Source: Geosiphon pyriformis (Eukaryota > Glomeromycota > Glomeromycetes > Archaeosporales > Geosiphonaceae). Taken from it: 64,000 nucleotides of DNA. Both the position numbers and the translations under genes were made by a program. The notes under the pieces were generated by a model, which saw only the letters and a list, made by a program, of their open reading frames with translations, did not search any database and was not told where the DNA came from. Positions 12,591 through 26,091 of the stretch are shown piece by piece. The DNA lies in NCBI GenBank assembly GCA_016748015.1, contig JAAOMT010000197.1, positions 423,631 through 487,630 of the forward strand, written 5' to 3'. Every line of letters starts with the position of its first letter. The stretch's first letter is position 1.

Positions 12591-13869
12591 AAAAAAAAAT
12601 ATATAAAATAGTTTATTTTATTTGTGATTAAACTTTTTATTTTATTGTTTCTTAACTTTAATATGATATAATAATACTTTGTTTTCAATTTTATAATTAA
12701 TTATATTATTTAATAGCTTGTTATTATGTTTTTTATGTCTTATTTTTTGTTGTTTTTGTAATTATTTAATATTTTGTATTATTTTTTTTTGTTTTTAAAA
12801 GTTTTTATTAACTTATATGTTCTTTTAAACAATATTTTATGAAATATTGTTTTAGTAATAATAATTTTTTTATTATTATGTAATTAATAAATAAAGCCTA
12901 ATAATATTATTTAAATATATTAAAATAATAAATTCAATTAATAATATGGTTTTTTTTTATAAATTAACTTAAATAATATAAATTATATAGTATTTTATTT
13001 TAATGTTTTATATACTAATAGTACTACTTATATAAATAAATTTTTTTTTATGTTTATTATTAATTTTGGCCAGTAATTTATATAATATATGTTTAAATTA
13101 TTGAATTAATTTATTTATTTATAAATAATATAATAATAATAATAATAGTTATTTAATTTCAAATTTTTGATTAAGCTTTTTTAATATTCTATTTATAAAA
13201 TATGTGTTTTAATTTAATAATAAGTTTTGTAAATATCTATGCTAACAAATTAAGTTTTTATATATAAATTAAGCTATTAAGATAATATTAATTGTTTTAA
13301 TAGCTTTAACTTTTGGCTATTTGATAAAATAATTTACTATTACTATAATATATTAATTATTTTTTGTTGTTATTAATAATAATTAAATTAAATTAATTCT
13401 AATTTTATTAAATGACTATTTAATTTTTATTAGTTTTAATAATTTAGTTGTTTTTGTTCTATTTTTTTGTTAACATAAATTACAATCTTTTATATATTAA
13501 ATTATATTTGTATTTATTTTGAACTAATTGTAATAATTAATTATATGTTAAATAATTGGTGTTTTTTTTAAAATAGTCTAAATAAATATTTGAATATATA
13601 TTAAATAAAATAGTTTTTTTTTATTTGTGATTATAATTCTTAATAAATTATTTGAATTTTGTTAATTTTAATAATAAAATATGTAATTTTGAATAAAATA
13701 ATATCTTAATAATTTTTGGTATTTAATTGGCTTTTCTACTAATATGTTTTTATTTAATTGTAGTGTTTTAAGTATTAATTAAGATTTTGTAAAGATAATT
13801 GTTTATTGTTTTTATAATAATTAATTGATAATTTTTATGTGTATCTTATTTTTAATAAATATTAATATT
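12591..13869. other. Anonymous AT-rich DNA
   Basis: About 1.3 kb of A+T-dominated sequence with no recognisable coding remnant or repeat boundary. It is probably decayed transposon sequence, but nothing specific supports a family. Confidence 0.5.
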
Positions 13870-14503
13870 AAAAAAAAAGAACAAAAATAGAAATTATAAA
13901 AAAAATTAAAGAAGAAAGTTAGTATTATCAACTATTATAATCAAAAGCAATTAGTCTAAATCTTTAAAAATTTGTGGTGTTATATGCTAAGAGCATTTGT
14001 TCAAGAATAATAATAAGAAACAATAATTAATTGAGTAAAAACACATGATTTCAAAAATCATGTATAAACAGTTTTTTTGGGTTTTTGTTTGTTTTTTAAT
14101 ATTTTTTTTATTTTTATAATTTAAATATAGATATAAGTAAGAGGTATTAACAAAAAATATATTAGATATAAATCAAGAAAAAAGCTAATTTTTGTCTATC
14201 TGTCTTTTTTTATTTTCTATAATTAGTTTCTTTTATATATTTCTTTTAATTTTACAAGACTGCTTTTAATCATTTCATTATTGCTAATTATTGCTTGTTA
14301 TTTCTGTTATTGCTTTGTTTTTCTATATTATTACTAGTTATCCTAAGTTTGATTAGTTTTTTTGTGCTATATTATGTTTTCACTTTTGTATTATGTTATC
14401 TCAAGTTATTATGTATTATTCTGTGTTTTTTTGTATTATTTTATGTTATTCTATGTTATTATATTTCTTCATAACTTGAATTGGTTTTTCTATTCAGATA
14501 ACA
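13870..14503 (-). mobile_element. LTR-A fragment in inverted orientation
   Basis: The reverse complement of 14,503 down to about 13,870 matches the first ~630 bp of the family A LTR (15,301 onward), beginning TGTTATCTGAATAGAAAAAC. The far end of the LTR is missing or too decayed to follow, so this is a truncated or rearranged copy. Confidence 0.7.
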
Positions 14504-15300
14504 CCAAATTCAAAAAATACCAAAAACTTGGCAATTTTAAGAATAATTAAACAAACAGAGCTTGTAAGTTCAACCAAAAAAGCAGTTTTCAAAGACTTTT
14601 AAAAAGCAAATTTCATGCAAAAGAGCTTTACATTGTTTTTTAATACTGATTTTGTATCTAAAAAACCATGTACAAACTAAAAAACAGTCTTAATATAAGC
14701 TAATTTGATCTTAAAAATAACATTAAGCACTAAAATTAAGGCTATTTATTTAGCAAATCTTTGATAACTAATAATAATTTCTCAAATACCATTAATGGCA
14801 GCACCAAAAACCAGTAAAGAAAATAATTTAGTTTTTATCTAGTTAGTTCAATTTTCAAAAACAAATAACTCCACAAAAGATAGTTGTTTTGCTTTTAAAA
14901 CCAGTAAAAATCTGTCAAAAAACACCATATTTAACAACATAGCCAATAGTTGATCTTAGTCTATCTTAGATAATATATTAAATAATACAACAAAAATTTT
15001 ATTTAAGATCTTATTAAAAATCACAAAAAAATTTAATATAACAATAACAAAAATGAGTAACTGCTTTTATTTTTTTGAATCTTTGGTCTTATTGTCTATT
15101 TTTTTTAAAGAAATAATACTAACAGCATTAGATATAAAAGCTATAGAAAAAAAAACCAGTTTGTTAAATAATTTCTTATTAAAAAATTTTGAGCTCTTAG
15201 AGAAGATAAAAACAACACTGAGACTAATTCAAGTGTGTTTTTTTTAAAAAAACTTTGACTAAAAAAAAACTAGCCAAAAATAAAAAAAATGTTTTAATGG
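14504..15300. mobile_element. Element C, left half (unclassified repeat)
   Basis: This segment aligns by eye with 50,080-50,850 on the same strand (for example around GGCAATTTTAAG and CAGCACCAAAAAC), so it is a repeated element. The Gypsy-A composite is inserted at 15,301 and the element resumes at 33,955. Minus-strand translations are hydrophobic and AT-driven. I could not match them confidently to a LINE or LTR protein. Confidence 0.55.
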
Positions 15301-16319
15301 TATTATCTAAATAAAAAAAACCAATTCAAAAAATATTGAAAAAATGTGATTAAAAACGTGATAACTTAGAAAAAATGTAATAACACAAAATAATATATAA
15401 TAATACATAATAACTCAAGATAATGTAATACACAATAATATGAAATAACTAATCATAATATAGAATAACTAATTATAATATAAAAAAATAAATCAACAAC
15501 AAAAATAGTAAGCAATAGCTAATAATAACAAGTAATCAAAAGCAATCTTATAAAACTAAAAATATGTATAAAAATAAATAGTTTTAGCAAAAAAAAAAAG
15601 ACAAACAGACAAATAGAAAAAAAAACCCAATATCTTTTTATTTATATATCTTAAATCTACCTTATTTATATATTTATATTACCACAAATAAAAAAAATAT
15701 TCAAAACCAAAAAAAATCATTTATATATAATCTACAAATTCTATGTTTAAAATTGAATTAATTGTTTTCTTATCTTTGTTTTTGGTCAAAGACTTTTAAC
15801 ATAAAAATAACTTAAACAATAATGACTTAGACTAATTGTTTTTGATCACAGCAATTAATAATACTAATTTTTTTTTTTTTTTTTTTTTATTTTTTTTTTT
15901 TTTTTTTTTTATTTTATTTTATTTTATTTTTATTTTTTTGTGAAGTGGCAATATTGTAAAATTAATTGTCTGAAAATAGACTTTATGATAACTTGGTAAA
16001 AAAGAGAAGTTCTTTTTAAGATTGAATATTAATATTATCTTGTTAGCTTACCAGAAGAAAAAAAAACACCACCAGATTTTAGCAACTGCACTTAACTAGC
16101 TTAAAAAAAATAGTTTATATACTTAAGTTGCAAACAACCAAAACACTTTTCTGTGTCTTATAACCAAAAAACTTTATGAATAAAACTAGCAAAAATTTTT
16201 GGAAATTAATATTACTAATTTATCTTAAGTGTTTATAAAAAAAAATCTTTTAAGTTCTTCTTATCCAAATTTAAAGCACTAATTATTACCACAATACTCC
16301 AATAAGTTTATTCATAATA
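15301..16319 (+). repeat. Gypsy-A 5' LTR
   Basis: 1,019 bp, starting TATTATCT and ending ATAATA (decayed TGTTAT...ATAACA). It matches the LTRs at 31,151 and 32,977 throughout, including a long T/A-rich stretch at 15,869-15,940. Directly after it, TGGTAT at 16,322-16,327 is a candidate start of a tRNA primer-binding site, but the downstream bases are too decayed to identify the tRNA. Confidence 0.85.
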
Positions 16320-16329
16320 TTTGGTATTT

Positions 16330-17980
16330 TTTGTATAGTTATAAAATCTATAAAGACAAAATACTCCAAAAATTTACAAAAATGGCAACTATTGAGACTA
16401 TAAAAAAAATTACTCACTATATAGAAGAATATTATTTCAATATTTTAAGAAAAACTTAAGAATACTACTAGAAACTATTATTATAAAGAGTAATTTTTGT
16501 TACTATATTTATACTAAGATTAATTACTTACTAAGCCAAACAACAAACACAGAAAAACTTGAAAAAAAAATCCATCAAAAATTACTAATATACTCAATTT
16601 TAACTATCACTTAGATTATAGGCAAAACTTTTTTCATAATTAATAAAAAAATCGAAAAATATATTCAAAAACAGTACTTCCAAATAAAAAAACAACAACC
16701 ATCAAAACTGATTTAAAAAAATCCAAGTTTGAATCTAATAATATACAAATTACACAAGAAAAAGCTTAACTCATAATTAATAAGAAATCAAAATTTTTCT
16801 TATCAACTATTTTTTCATACTACTAGATATTAGAAAGTAAAATTCTATTTAATTAACCTATTGAAACACAATTAAAAACTCCAAAAACTCTTAGAACTCT
16901 GTATTTTTGGGACTATAACCAAAATGTTTGAACCAAATTCTTACAAAAATATAAATTATTGTTTGAAAATTTTTTTTTAATAATTAGTAAACCTGACAGA
17001 AATATTTTTTTTTGAACACAACTATTAGCATTACTTTTAAACAAATCAACTACTATACTTTTAGGTATAACAACTATTTTACAAACTATTGGTTACACTA
17101 ATAAAAAAAACAATTAGCTGTAAATTTAACAAAGCAACCAAACATACTTTTATCAATATCTTCTTTGTCAACAATTAAACCAATTCCTATTACTTAGATT
17201 ATGATTTACAAAAAAATTATCAGACTAGAAAAATTTTTTGGTAAAAAAAAACACATATATTTAAATTGCAAAAGCTAAAAAAACAATCAAAACCAATAAT
17301 TAAAATAAGTTCAAAACAATTTAAGTTCTACTGTTCTTTTTAATAAAAACTGCAAACTTATGATACCAAAGTCTCAAGAAAAAACCAACTGATTTTGCTG
17401 TTTTTAAATTTATCTTTTTATAATACTTTTACAACTCTAATATGCTCATTAGACTACAAAATCAGTTCAGTATAATAAAACAGAAAAATCATAAAGCAAT
17501 AACTATTTATCTTGAGTGATTTAATCAAATTTTTTACCAAATTCAGGCAATCAAAAAAAACTATTATACACCAGGACAAATTTCCAACCAATTTATTAAA
17601 GAACTAAAAAGTAATATCTTTCAATTTATTAGATTTCACTATCCTAATAGCTTATAAAAAACCATAATACTTGCTTGTAACTTTGAATCAGTGAAGCAAA
17701 AAACCAATTATATTTAAGCTATTAACTTAGCCATAAATAGAACATCAGATATTAATGTTAAACTTACCTAATTAAGTAAAAAATTGACTCAGAAAATTGA
17801 AAAATTCTTAAAAAAAAACTCTGGAACTTATTAACTACCATAACATAAGAACAACTCTAACAATTATTAACAACAGTAAAATTAACAACAATAACAACAA
17901 TTTTAAAAGTCAGATTTTTGTAATTGTTACTATTGTCAAAAACCTAAACATATTATAAAAGATTGCCAAAAAAAATTAAC
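16330..17980 (+). pseudogene. Gypsy-A gag remnant with CCHC zinc knuckle
   Basis: Gag would form the particle that packages element RNA. The stretch is broken by stops, but around 17,600-17,700 it keeps a capsid-like run (Q-F-I-R-F-H-Y-P-N-S-L). This is followed by a Gln/Asn-rich linker and, at 17,925-17,966, C-Y-Y-C-Q-K-P-K-H-I-I-K-D-C, an intact C-x2-C-x4-H-x4-C knuckle. The knuckle and its place before the protease identify this as gag of a Ty3/Gypsy element. Not expressible. Confidence 0.7.
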
Positions 17981-18559
17981 TAATTAAAACCAAAAAAATT
18001 AATATTAATTACAACCAAAATATTACCAAGCCATGAGATTTCAATATTTTTTACTGTAATATTTACAATTATAATACTCATCTTAACAATTCCCAATTTA
18101 TTATTAGTCTTTACAAGCAATGATACAAACAACACTTCAATATTAGACTCTAATATATAACAATCTCAAATTTCGAGCTATTAACTATAATTAGAGATGG
18201 CAAAACAATGGTAAACATCAGATAAAACTTAGCAATAGACCACTTTATTCAATAATTTATAATAACATACAGCTTTAAATACTACAAACAAAATATTCAA
18301 ACCAGATCTTATACTTTGGTCTTATAAAGATCCTGAATTTTGGTAATGCTACACTTTTGAAAAAGAAAAATGTAGTTACAATTACCAATTTTTCTTCTTA
18401 AAACACTAATCAGATCTCTAAAACAATTTTTTTTACCACAATTATTGAGAATAATATACTGGCTATCATATTTTTATTTAACATTAACAGTTTAAACACT
18501 ACTAATTTTTTTAGTAAAGCTGTCTTTAATCAGAATAAGCCAATTATAACAATATATAT

Positions 18560-18567
18560 TAATGTTT
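18560..18567. repeat. Target-site duplication (left) of nested LINE
   Basis: TTAATGTT, repeated at 26,247-26,254. Joining the flanks through one copy continues the protease frame (T-I-Y-I-N-V-K-V-E-Q-L-D-I-K). Confidence 0.8.
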
Positions 18568-21500
18568 TTTTTTTTATTATATTTTACAAGCAAAGTCCAA
18601 ATACTACCTAATATAATACATCAATTAACTAATCTAAACTAGACATGAATCATGCATTTTTTACATGCGACCAGCCACTTGGGCCAATCAGGACCACACT
18701 AAACACCTATATGTACTGAGATTGAGTCTCCAACATCTGAGAAAAACAAACAAAACTTATGAAAACCAAAACCAATACCAATTGCCTTAGCAATACCCAG
18801 CAACTTAACAACACCTGCAAAAAGCAATACAGGCAGTTCTAAAACTGAAACTAAAGCTGAACTGTTACTAGGTATCATTCTACTTATCTCTATGCAGGCA
18901 CAATACTTAGCACGGGCCAACCAAACCTTATTCCTAAAAGCAAAACACAAGTTACACACAAATTTCACAACTTTCTAACCAGCTATTTTGGCATTTCCAA
19001 AGACAGACACAGCTTCCTAAAGCCAATTCTTAAAAACAAAGCTCTTGCAAAAAGCCATGCAAATCATGACATTTGAAGCACAAAAAGATAAAAATTGAGA
19101 AACACTTAAAGAGAAGGCAGAAAGACCAGAAAGAAGACCCCAAACAGTAGCGTGAGCATCCAACAAGTGACAATAAGCAAAATCATCTACTGTGCAAAAA
19201 AAAACATGGCCAGAAATCTCAACTTTATCACAATATAAACACAGCACACTGGAATAGCATCTGTTATACAATCACTTCTGAACAGTGACCAGCAGCTGAT
19301 GATATAGAGCTTTTATGAAATATGTGCAAACACCAGTTGTGAATTTACTAGTAAAGCCAGCAATCATGTACAAGTCTGGATGCCACACCAATGATGAGCT
19401 AAACCAATTAATGTCTAAATACAGACTGCTATCCAAAATCCTAAAACCTGAACCAATCTCTCAGCATATATGATGAATAGACTAAAAGACCCCATGAACA
19501 AAATGTCTAGAATTACCAGAAACAACATTTCTATCAGCTAAAATATAACATTCTTTCACATACAGAACAAGACACCAGGAAGAAAGAGATGCTGCATTGG
19601 TAAGCATATCAGCATGTTCATTGCCCATAATACCCAAATAACTCTGCACCTTGTGCTAGCTAATACTCAAATTCTTTTTTCTAATAATGTTCATAATATG
19701 CCAATGTTTAACCCAACAGCAATTCCTAAAATCTGAATAAACTATATCTAGTTCTGATTTGCAAGCATTCAAGACAGCCTGACTGTCCAAATAAACACCA
19801 ACTGAGCTTTTAGGAGAGACACACTCAAAAGCCAATGCAATGACCTGTAATTCAGCCAAAGTAAAAGACATTAAACCAGAAACTTTGACCCCCAAACCCA
19901 AGCTTATATCTTCAAAAAAACCACAGCACCAGCTTTTATGTCAATACTCCCCAATCTCTTTAGAGACCCATCCATATAAATGAAAAGGCTGTCAGTCTTG
20001 AGATCCAGCAACTGATTATAAATTAGTCCAAACTTACTAGATTCCAAAATATCCAAATACTTAGTACCAACTACAGATAAAAAATGGACAGAAGAAGAAG
20101 CTACACTATCAAGAAAATTAATAGAAAGCCTAAACCATTCAGGAACAGGACCATATGAGTTCAGTCTTTTCTAATACTTAAATGTTTTCCAATTAAAAAC
20201 AGCTCTATTTTTATAGTAAAGCTGTTCAACAAAAACAATACCATATCTCTGAAGAGATAGAAGAAATCCAAAGTAATCAAACCTGCCAAGAACAGATAAC
20301 ATGGGAGTACTATCATAAAAACAGAAAAAATTGTTCACTTGACTACCCAGAGACAGACTACACCCAAGAAAAATACAAACCACATTTGCCAAAAAATTAT
20401 TAGAAACACTGACTTTAATATGAACTGGGGATGTCAAAGAGTAGAGTGGGCTCTAAGACAGAATCTGCAAGTTATGAAACCTGTGTAAAAATAAACGACC
20501 CAAAATCCCAACAGAGTTTACAAAGCACACAACAGAAGCAACTTTGCTTTTAGTTTAGACTTGCTTGAAAGTTTTTAAGCCATACAATGAGGGATGACAA
20601 AGTGCATTATTGAGAAAATTGAGGAGTAGACCAAACTTCAGTTTTAAGCCTTTGTGAATCAAAAAATTCCACTTATTATACATACTAATAGGAACAAAAC
20701 TGAACTGCATCCTGTAGCTAACAATAGGGTGGAAAACTGCAAACACAAGATACAAAAACTGCTTATCAGAAATGGTTTTCCTTAAAACCAGATTGGCAAA
20801 AAATCTGACATTAGCATCTGCTTTAGCCAGACTAGGTCTTAACAAACTCTCAATCGACAAAAAAATTCCCAGGTAGTAATGAAACTCTCTTTTCTTGGCA
20901 ATAGAAATAGGTGAATCACTGATAGACAAATTAGGACATGCCACTTTGCAATTAATAGAAATTGCCACTGTCTTGTTATTGTTAATAAAAATGTCATTGA
21001 TTCGAAAAAATTTATTAACAACATTGAAAATATGTTGGGTTGTAGTTTGGCTACTACCAATCCAGATTGTGTCATTAACAAAAGCACTAGCAGCAAGAAA
21101 AGATGTCAATTCAGCCTAAGATTCCAAACAACCAGTCCTGGCAACAAAATAAAAGTTCATTCTATATCCATATATGCTCTCCTGTTTTTTGACTTTACAC
21201 AAAAAAGGATCATAAAATATATGCCAAAGAAGCAGTGAGAACACTTTCCTCTAATCCAAACTATTGTGTACTTGATATCCATCTGTCAAACCAAAATTTG
21301 TCATCATTTTATTAACACAACTATTGTAAATGTCACCAAAAAATCTAATGAACTTGTCACACATCTTTATTCTGACCAAACTGTTCTTAAGATGCTCCCA
21401 CCTAACAGAGTTATAGGCCTTTTGCATGTTCTACAAGACCAACTAGAGTTCATAGTTCTTTTCCAAAACATTCTTAACAACAGAACCAACAGCAAAAATA

Positions 21501-23023
21501 GGAGATTGCATTGTCGTACCCTTAAGAACTGAGAAATTGTTCCCATGTAAAACATCAAAAAAGCTGTATGCCAAAGAAATTCTGTCTGAAAGAATCTTGG
21601 AAAAGATTTTGTGGGCAGTCTTAATTAAAACAATAGGTCAGGTGTTCGTAAAAACTCTCTTCCACTCATACAGTTTAAGAATTATTGAGACCCAAGCTTC
21701 TTTTCAAGCACCAAACACTGACTCATGAGACAAACAGGAGTTTAAAAGCACCAAAAGCATATCCAAGACCAATTTGTCACAATGCTTCCAAAGCTCATTT
21801 GACATTCCAGAAAGACCAGCAGCTTTGCCATCAAGCAGATTAGAAACCACTCTGAGTAGCTCATCAAAATTAACTGAATACATCACATTTGAAAAAGCAT
21901 CATCAAAAACATACTCCAAAGGCTGATATTGATGTGACCAATCATCAGAAAAATCCTCCACCACATTGTGCTTTCTGGTTCAGCCTTCCATAATCATGTC
22001 AATCTTGGCCTTAATTAAGTCTGGTTCCAGAATCAGTTCATTCTCAACCACCAGATGGTCCAAAACCACCTTCCAAAAAAGATGCTTCAGCACACTCCTA
22101 ATTGTGCTACCTTTGTTGATTGCAAAATTCTTCATTTGACTATTAACAGCTGACCTTATTCTCAACTCTTCAGCTCACAAAGACTCAGCAAGCTTGGAGA
22201 CATGATATGTCTTTCACATACTGAAAAGAGCTAAGTGCACACAATCAAAACTTACACCAGAGTTTACAATTTCCTACATAATTGAAGTCTTAATATTGTC
22301 CAAAGAATCCCAGCATTTTATAAGAAGAGCAAACCTATCAACATTTTTCTCATGAGAAGCCTTAGCAATCTTCGAAACCAAAAGCTCCAGCTTATGAAAC
22401 TTAGAAGATTCCTTGGTAAAAACACTATTGTAATCTTTAAACCATTTTTTTCTGAATATTTTGTTAGCTGACAGCATCATAATTTTGTGAATTGTGTTCC
22501 ATATTCCATTCAAGTCTAAGAATTGTGTGGAAGAGATAAAACCATCAAAGAACATGGCAGCATTAGCTATCATAGCTTCTTTAAACTTGCTCCACTTTGC
22601 ATCATCAGCACCTTTAAAATCAAACTTCCAGTGATCCTTATTTGCTTGTCTGTGAAGAAAGTTCAACTGAGTGTCCAGCAAACTGTTCAGATTCACAGAT
22701 ACAGAAACAGCTCGATGATCGGTGTCAAAGTAATCACTAATGTTTATAACATCATGATTAACTATCACACTGACCAAATTTGATAAAACCAATACAAAAT
22801 CAATTGTTTTCTCTACACTTCTTGAATTCCTCCATGTGGAACTCTTCATGACCAAACTACCCACCAAAGAATTGACCAGCCCTAAACTGACACACTTTTT
22901 AAATCTAGTACTTCTTTTCAAACTGTCTTCATTGAAATTACCACCAAGGATGATGAAAGAAAATCCATTAGCAGCTTTTGCAATGAGAAAGTTGATTTCT
23001 TCAATCTGTGAAAACCAAGCCGC

Positions 23024-23877
23024 TGTTACAGATGATTATTTGGGGTCTCAAATTAAATAACAAATCCATAACTTAGTGTTCAATATCTTGACAATACTGA
23101 TGTTACTGGCATGTTGGTTGTATCTAAAGGTTTTAAAGTGGAGTCTTTTGTATAATAGACAGAGATTCAATGATGATGTAGTTGGTTGGTGAGTTGTGTT
23201 CCCAATTTCTGTCTTTAGCTTGGTAGCTGGTTTATTCTGGCATTTGTGTCCTTCTGGTAAGCTATCCATTAATATATATAATTTTACCCTTATTTCTGGG
23301 TCTTTTACCAGACTATCTGTAATGTCAATTACTCAGTATTTTAATCCTTAATTAGTTAGTATTCAACAAGAAAAATCAAAGAAAGAAATAAATAAAAGAA
23401 AATAAAGAAATGAATCAAGATGATACACAAGTTAGTATTTTGTCAATAGCTATAATCAAGAGCTATTGTTCAGCGTAGTTAAGTATCAATTACTATCAAT
23501 ATGAAGTGTTGATAGTGGAGAGTAGATTTGGATAGTAGATGATTTATTTATTTAATATTTGTGGATGGAAAATTTCTAACTAAAGATTCTAATGGGAGGA
23601 TTCTGCTCTTTTTACTTCTAATGCTATTACTATATATACATAATTAATGTTCTACAAGATCACTCATATTCTTGAGCAATGTACTATGATTTCTTAAGCA
23701 ATGCTCACATTGCTAAATGATGTGCTCTCATTTTCTAACATTGCTCTATATTGCTAAACAATGTGCCATGTTTTCTGATATTGCTCTACATTGCTGAGCA
23801 ATGTGCTCACATACTACATACTATTTGCTTATTGGTCTTCTATTTTTCCTATATCTGTTTTTTTTTTATGAGTAACA
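23024..23877 (-). mobile_element. Solo LTR (family B) inside the LINE endonuclease
   Basis: An 854-bp block beginning TGTTACAG and ending GAGTAACA, homologous to 60,483-61,373 and 4,120-5,000. Flanks are CCGC (23,020-23,023) and TCAC (23,878-23,881), explained as a 4-bp duplication with two transitions. Deleting the block and one flank restores the endonuclease frame (G-A-L-S-A-A-W-F-S-Q-I-E). Strand is taken from Gypsy-B. Its tandem-repeat cassette (23,660-23,815) differs in sequence from that of the other copies. Confidence 0.85.
23660..23815. repeat. Minisatellite, ~40-bp period, in LTR-B
   Basis: About three to four units containing ATTGCTCTACATTGCTGAGC-like sequence. GAGCAATG and CATTGCTC arms make each unit palindromic. 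It lies next to CTATATATACATAATT at about 23,630. In the other LTR-B copies the same site holds an unrelated GAATTC-rich repeat. Confidence 0.8.
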
Positions 23878-24240
23878 TCACAGATAAAGCACCAGCATAC
23901 AGCCCCAAGACAGACACAAAAAGTTTATTTTTAAAAAGCAATCTAATGGATAGAAGCTGACCAGGCATCTCAGAAACCTTGCACACATGTTTTGCCAAAG
24001 AAAAGTTCATGACAACCACAACACCAACACCCAAATACCCAGAATTCAAACCAGAAGTGAACACACAGACACCTTCAAATTTGCCAGCAATCCACAGACA
24101 GACTTTATCTTTTAATTTAGTCTTAATAAAGATCAAAATCAAGTTGCTCATATTCTTATGCCAACAAATAATATCTTCTTGCTTGGCAGGAACATTGATA
24201 CCCTGAACATTACATGTAGCTATCTTTCAGATCAAACCAC

Positions 24241-26091
24241 TCATTGAGATGAAGAGAATAACAAGGGACCCAAACTAGCATCCAAATAATCAAACTTTGC
24301 CAAAACTGAACTAACAAAAGCCTCAAGAGTCACCAACTTAGATTCCAAACTGCCAATCTTGGTTGTTAAGACTTTTGAACTACTCAGACCCAATGTTGAG
24401 ACACTAAGAGAAGCAGAAGAGAGGGGTAAAAGTACCAACTTAGAATCATCCATGACCATATCCAAAACCAAATCCTCCTTGGCAGCAATCAAAGTAGCTG
24501 AGACTTTAGGAAAAGGAGCTAAAGCTTGCAGCACCAATTTCATATTACTGAGTTTGCACACAATGCCAGAAACTTGGTTAGTTAGCAGCTCTAAAGATTG
24601 CTCTAAAGAGGCCAAACAAGCATCTAAAAACGAATTGTCAACCAAGACAAGAGAGAGACTATTATTCAAACCTAAAGTGTCAAAAAAAGGAAAACCAGAA
24701 CCAGAAGCAAAGTGAAAACCATTAAGAGAACCAGCAAATGAGACCATCTGGGCCCAAGATTTACTATTGAAGGCAGCAGGGCAGGATATTGAAACACTTT
24801 TTTTCTCATACAACTTAGCCAACTAAAGGTGATGTTCATCAGACACAACCCTTTTAAATGTTCTTGAAAGCTTAAAGAGAAATGCAACAGGTGCATCACA
24901 TTCCAGAGCAGAATGATCAAACTTTCTGTATTTCTCATACTGAACCAGATCTATCCTTGCCCAAGAAAGTTTAATACCACCAAGAATTGATTTCATACAA
25001 AAGACAGATTCCAGATTATCATCAGATTCAAAACCAACTACAGCATAGTGAATCCTATTACCAGTTTTTAGAGATTTGTTTATGATACAAGTTTTTTCAC
25101 CAGCCCTTTCCAGAAGAGTCCCAAGATCATGTGCTGTCATTCCCACTGGCAAAGTAAACAAAAATGCTCTAAACTGATCCCTTGATGTCTAAGTTTCACA
25201 ATTTTCTACTGCTTTGACTATATGCACAGAATCCTTACCAATTAGAAACAACCACTTAGAGGCTAACAAATTAGCTTGGTCTAATTTAGCAAACTCCACC
25301 ACAGTTTTTTGTCACATTTCAATCAGTTGAATTTTGATCGACTTAATTTCTCCAAATTCAGATACTGCAGTAATGATCATATATTTAGGTGTGTTCATGA
25401 GAATTTTTTTAATTATTACAGCCCAATCTGACCTCATTCCTTGTCTCTTAAGATCACTGTTTATGTTAATCCCTTTTTCTCTGGCCAATGATGCAGCCAT
25501 TTCTATGCTTTTTTCTAAAGTAAACGTTGATCAGATGATCCCTTCAAATTTTAAGAAAGTAGTGGCTTCCCCAAAACTATTGACTAATGAAAAAATTTTT
25601 CTGATAAATTGAGTCTTTGCTGTCGCTGATTTCTCTTTCATAGCATTAAGATTGATGTCAAAAGCAAAAGACTTTCTGACAGATACTTCAACTTGAGATT
25701 TGACAATTTTTGGATCAACCCATTTCTTTTCAAGAAAAATTTTAAAAGAGAGAGGGAGGAGTACATTATTTTTATCTATGCCATAATTAATTGAGCCAAG
25801 AAAGAAGCCACAAACCAGATTGGTAGTTACTTTTTTAGCTTTAGGTGTGTTTGTTGTTGAACCAAAGAAAGAATTATTGCCAACACCAAGAGAAATCTCA
25901 TTGTCTCTACTATCACCAAATACACTGTCCATATCTAAATACATACCATGACTAATATTAGGTTTGACCAAAGAGATATCTTTTTCATCTCCAGAATGCT
26001 TGACATTACCAACAGAAATCTTTTTTTTCTAAGAGAAAAAACCTCCAACAGGACCATAAAGAACTCCTATGGGCGCCTTTTTTTTAGACAT
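24241..26091 (-). pseudogene. LINE ORF1 (RRM-like, zinc knuckle, coiled coil), decayed
   Basis: ORF1 proteins bind element RNA. The start chosen is the ATG at 26,091 (M-S-K-K-K-A-P-I-G), matching the start context of the younger ORF1 at 59,597; the longer frame upstream runs into Gypsy sequence. About 617 codons. Two RRM-like folds are suggested, at about 25,430-25,310 (A-V-I-I-K-K-I-L, then G-E-I-K-S-I-K-I) and 25,170-24,950 (L-F-T-L-P-V-G-M-T, then G-G-I-K-L-S-W-A-R). The zinc knuckle near 24,930 should be C-x2-C-x4-H-x4-C but reads Y-E-K-Y-R-K-F-D-H-S-A-L-E-C: two Cys are now Tyr, both G-to-A changes. The C-terminus (24,700-24,241) has heptad-like Leu spacing. Several stops break the frame. 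The family is one I remember from Geosiphon. Confidence 0.75.

Larger units (their letters stand above)
18699..24244 (-). pseudogene. LINE ORF2 (endonuclease, reverse transcriptase, RNase H), interrupted
   Basis: The ORF2 ATG overlaps the ORF1 stop as ATGA (24,241-24,244), suggesting translation by termination and re-initiation. The AP-type endonuclease begins K-I-A-T-C-N-V-Q-G near 24,225 and contains G-G-N-F-N-E-D near 22,945 (family G-G-D-F-N-E-D, so D to N) and Y-F-D-T-D-H-R-A near 22,730. The solo LTR at 23,024-23,877 splits it. The reverse transcriptase covers about 22,000-20,560, with the catalytic box F-V-N-D near 21,085 (one Asp lost). RNase H is at about 19,990-19,600, and a C-terminal Cys/His segment (C-L-Y-C-D-K-V-E-I-S-G-H-V-F-F-C) at 19,250-19,195. 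The longest clean run is 215 codons (22,274-22,921). Inactive. Confidence 0.85.

Noticed and set aside
24359-24715. 118-codon plus-strand frame, Lys/Glu/Ser-rich
   Set aside because: Antisense shadow of the coiled-coil part of LINE ORF1.
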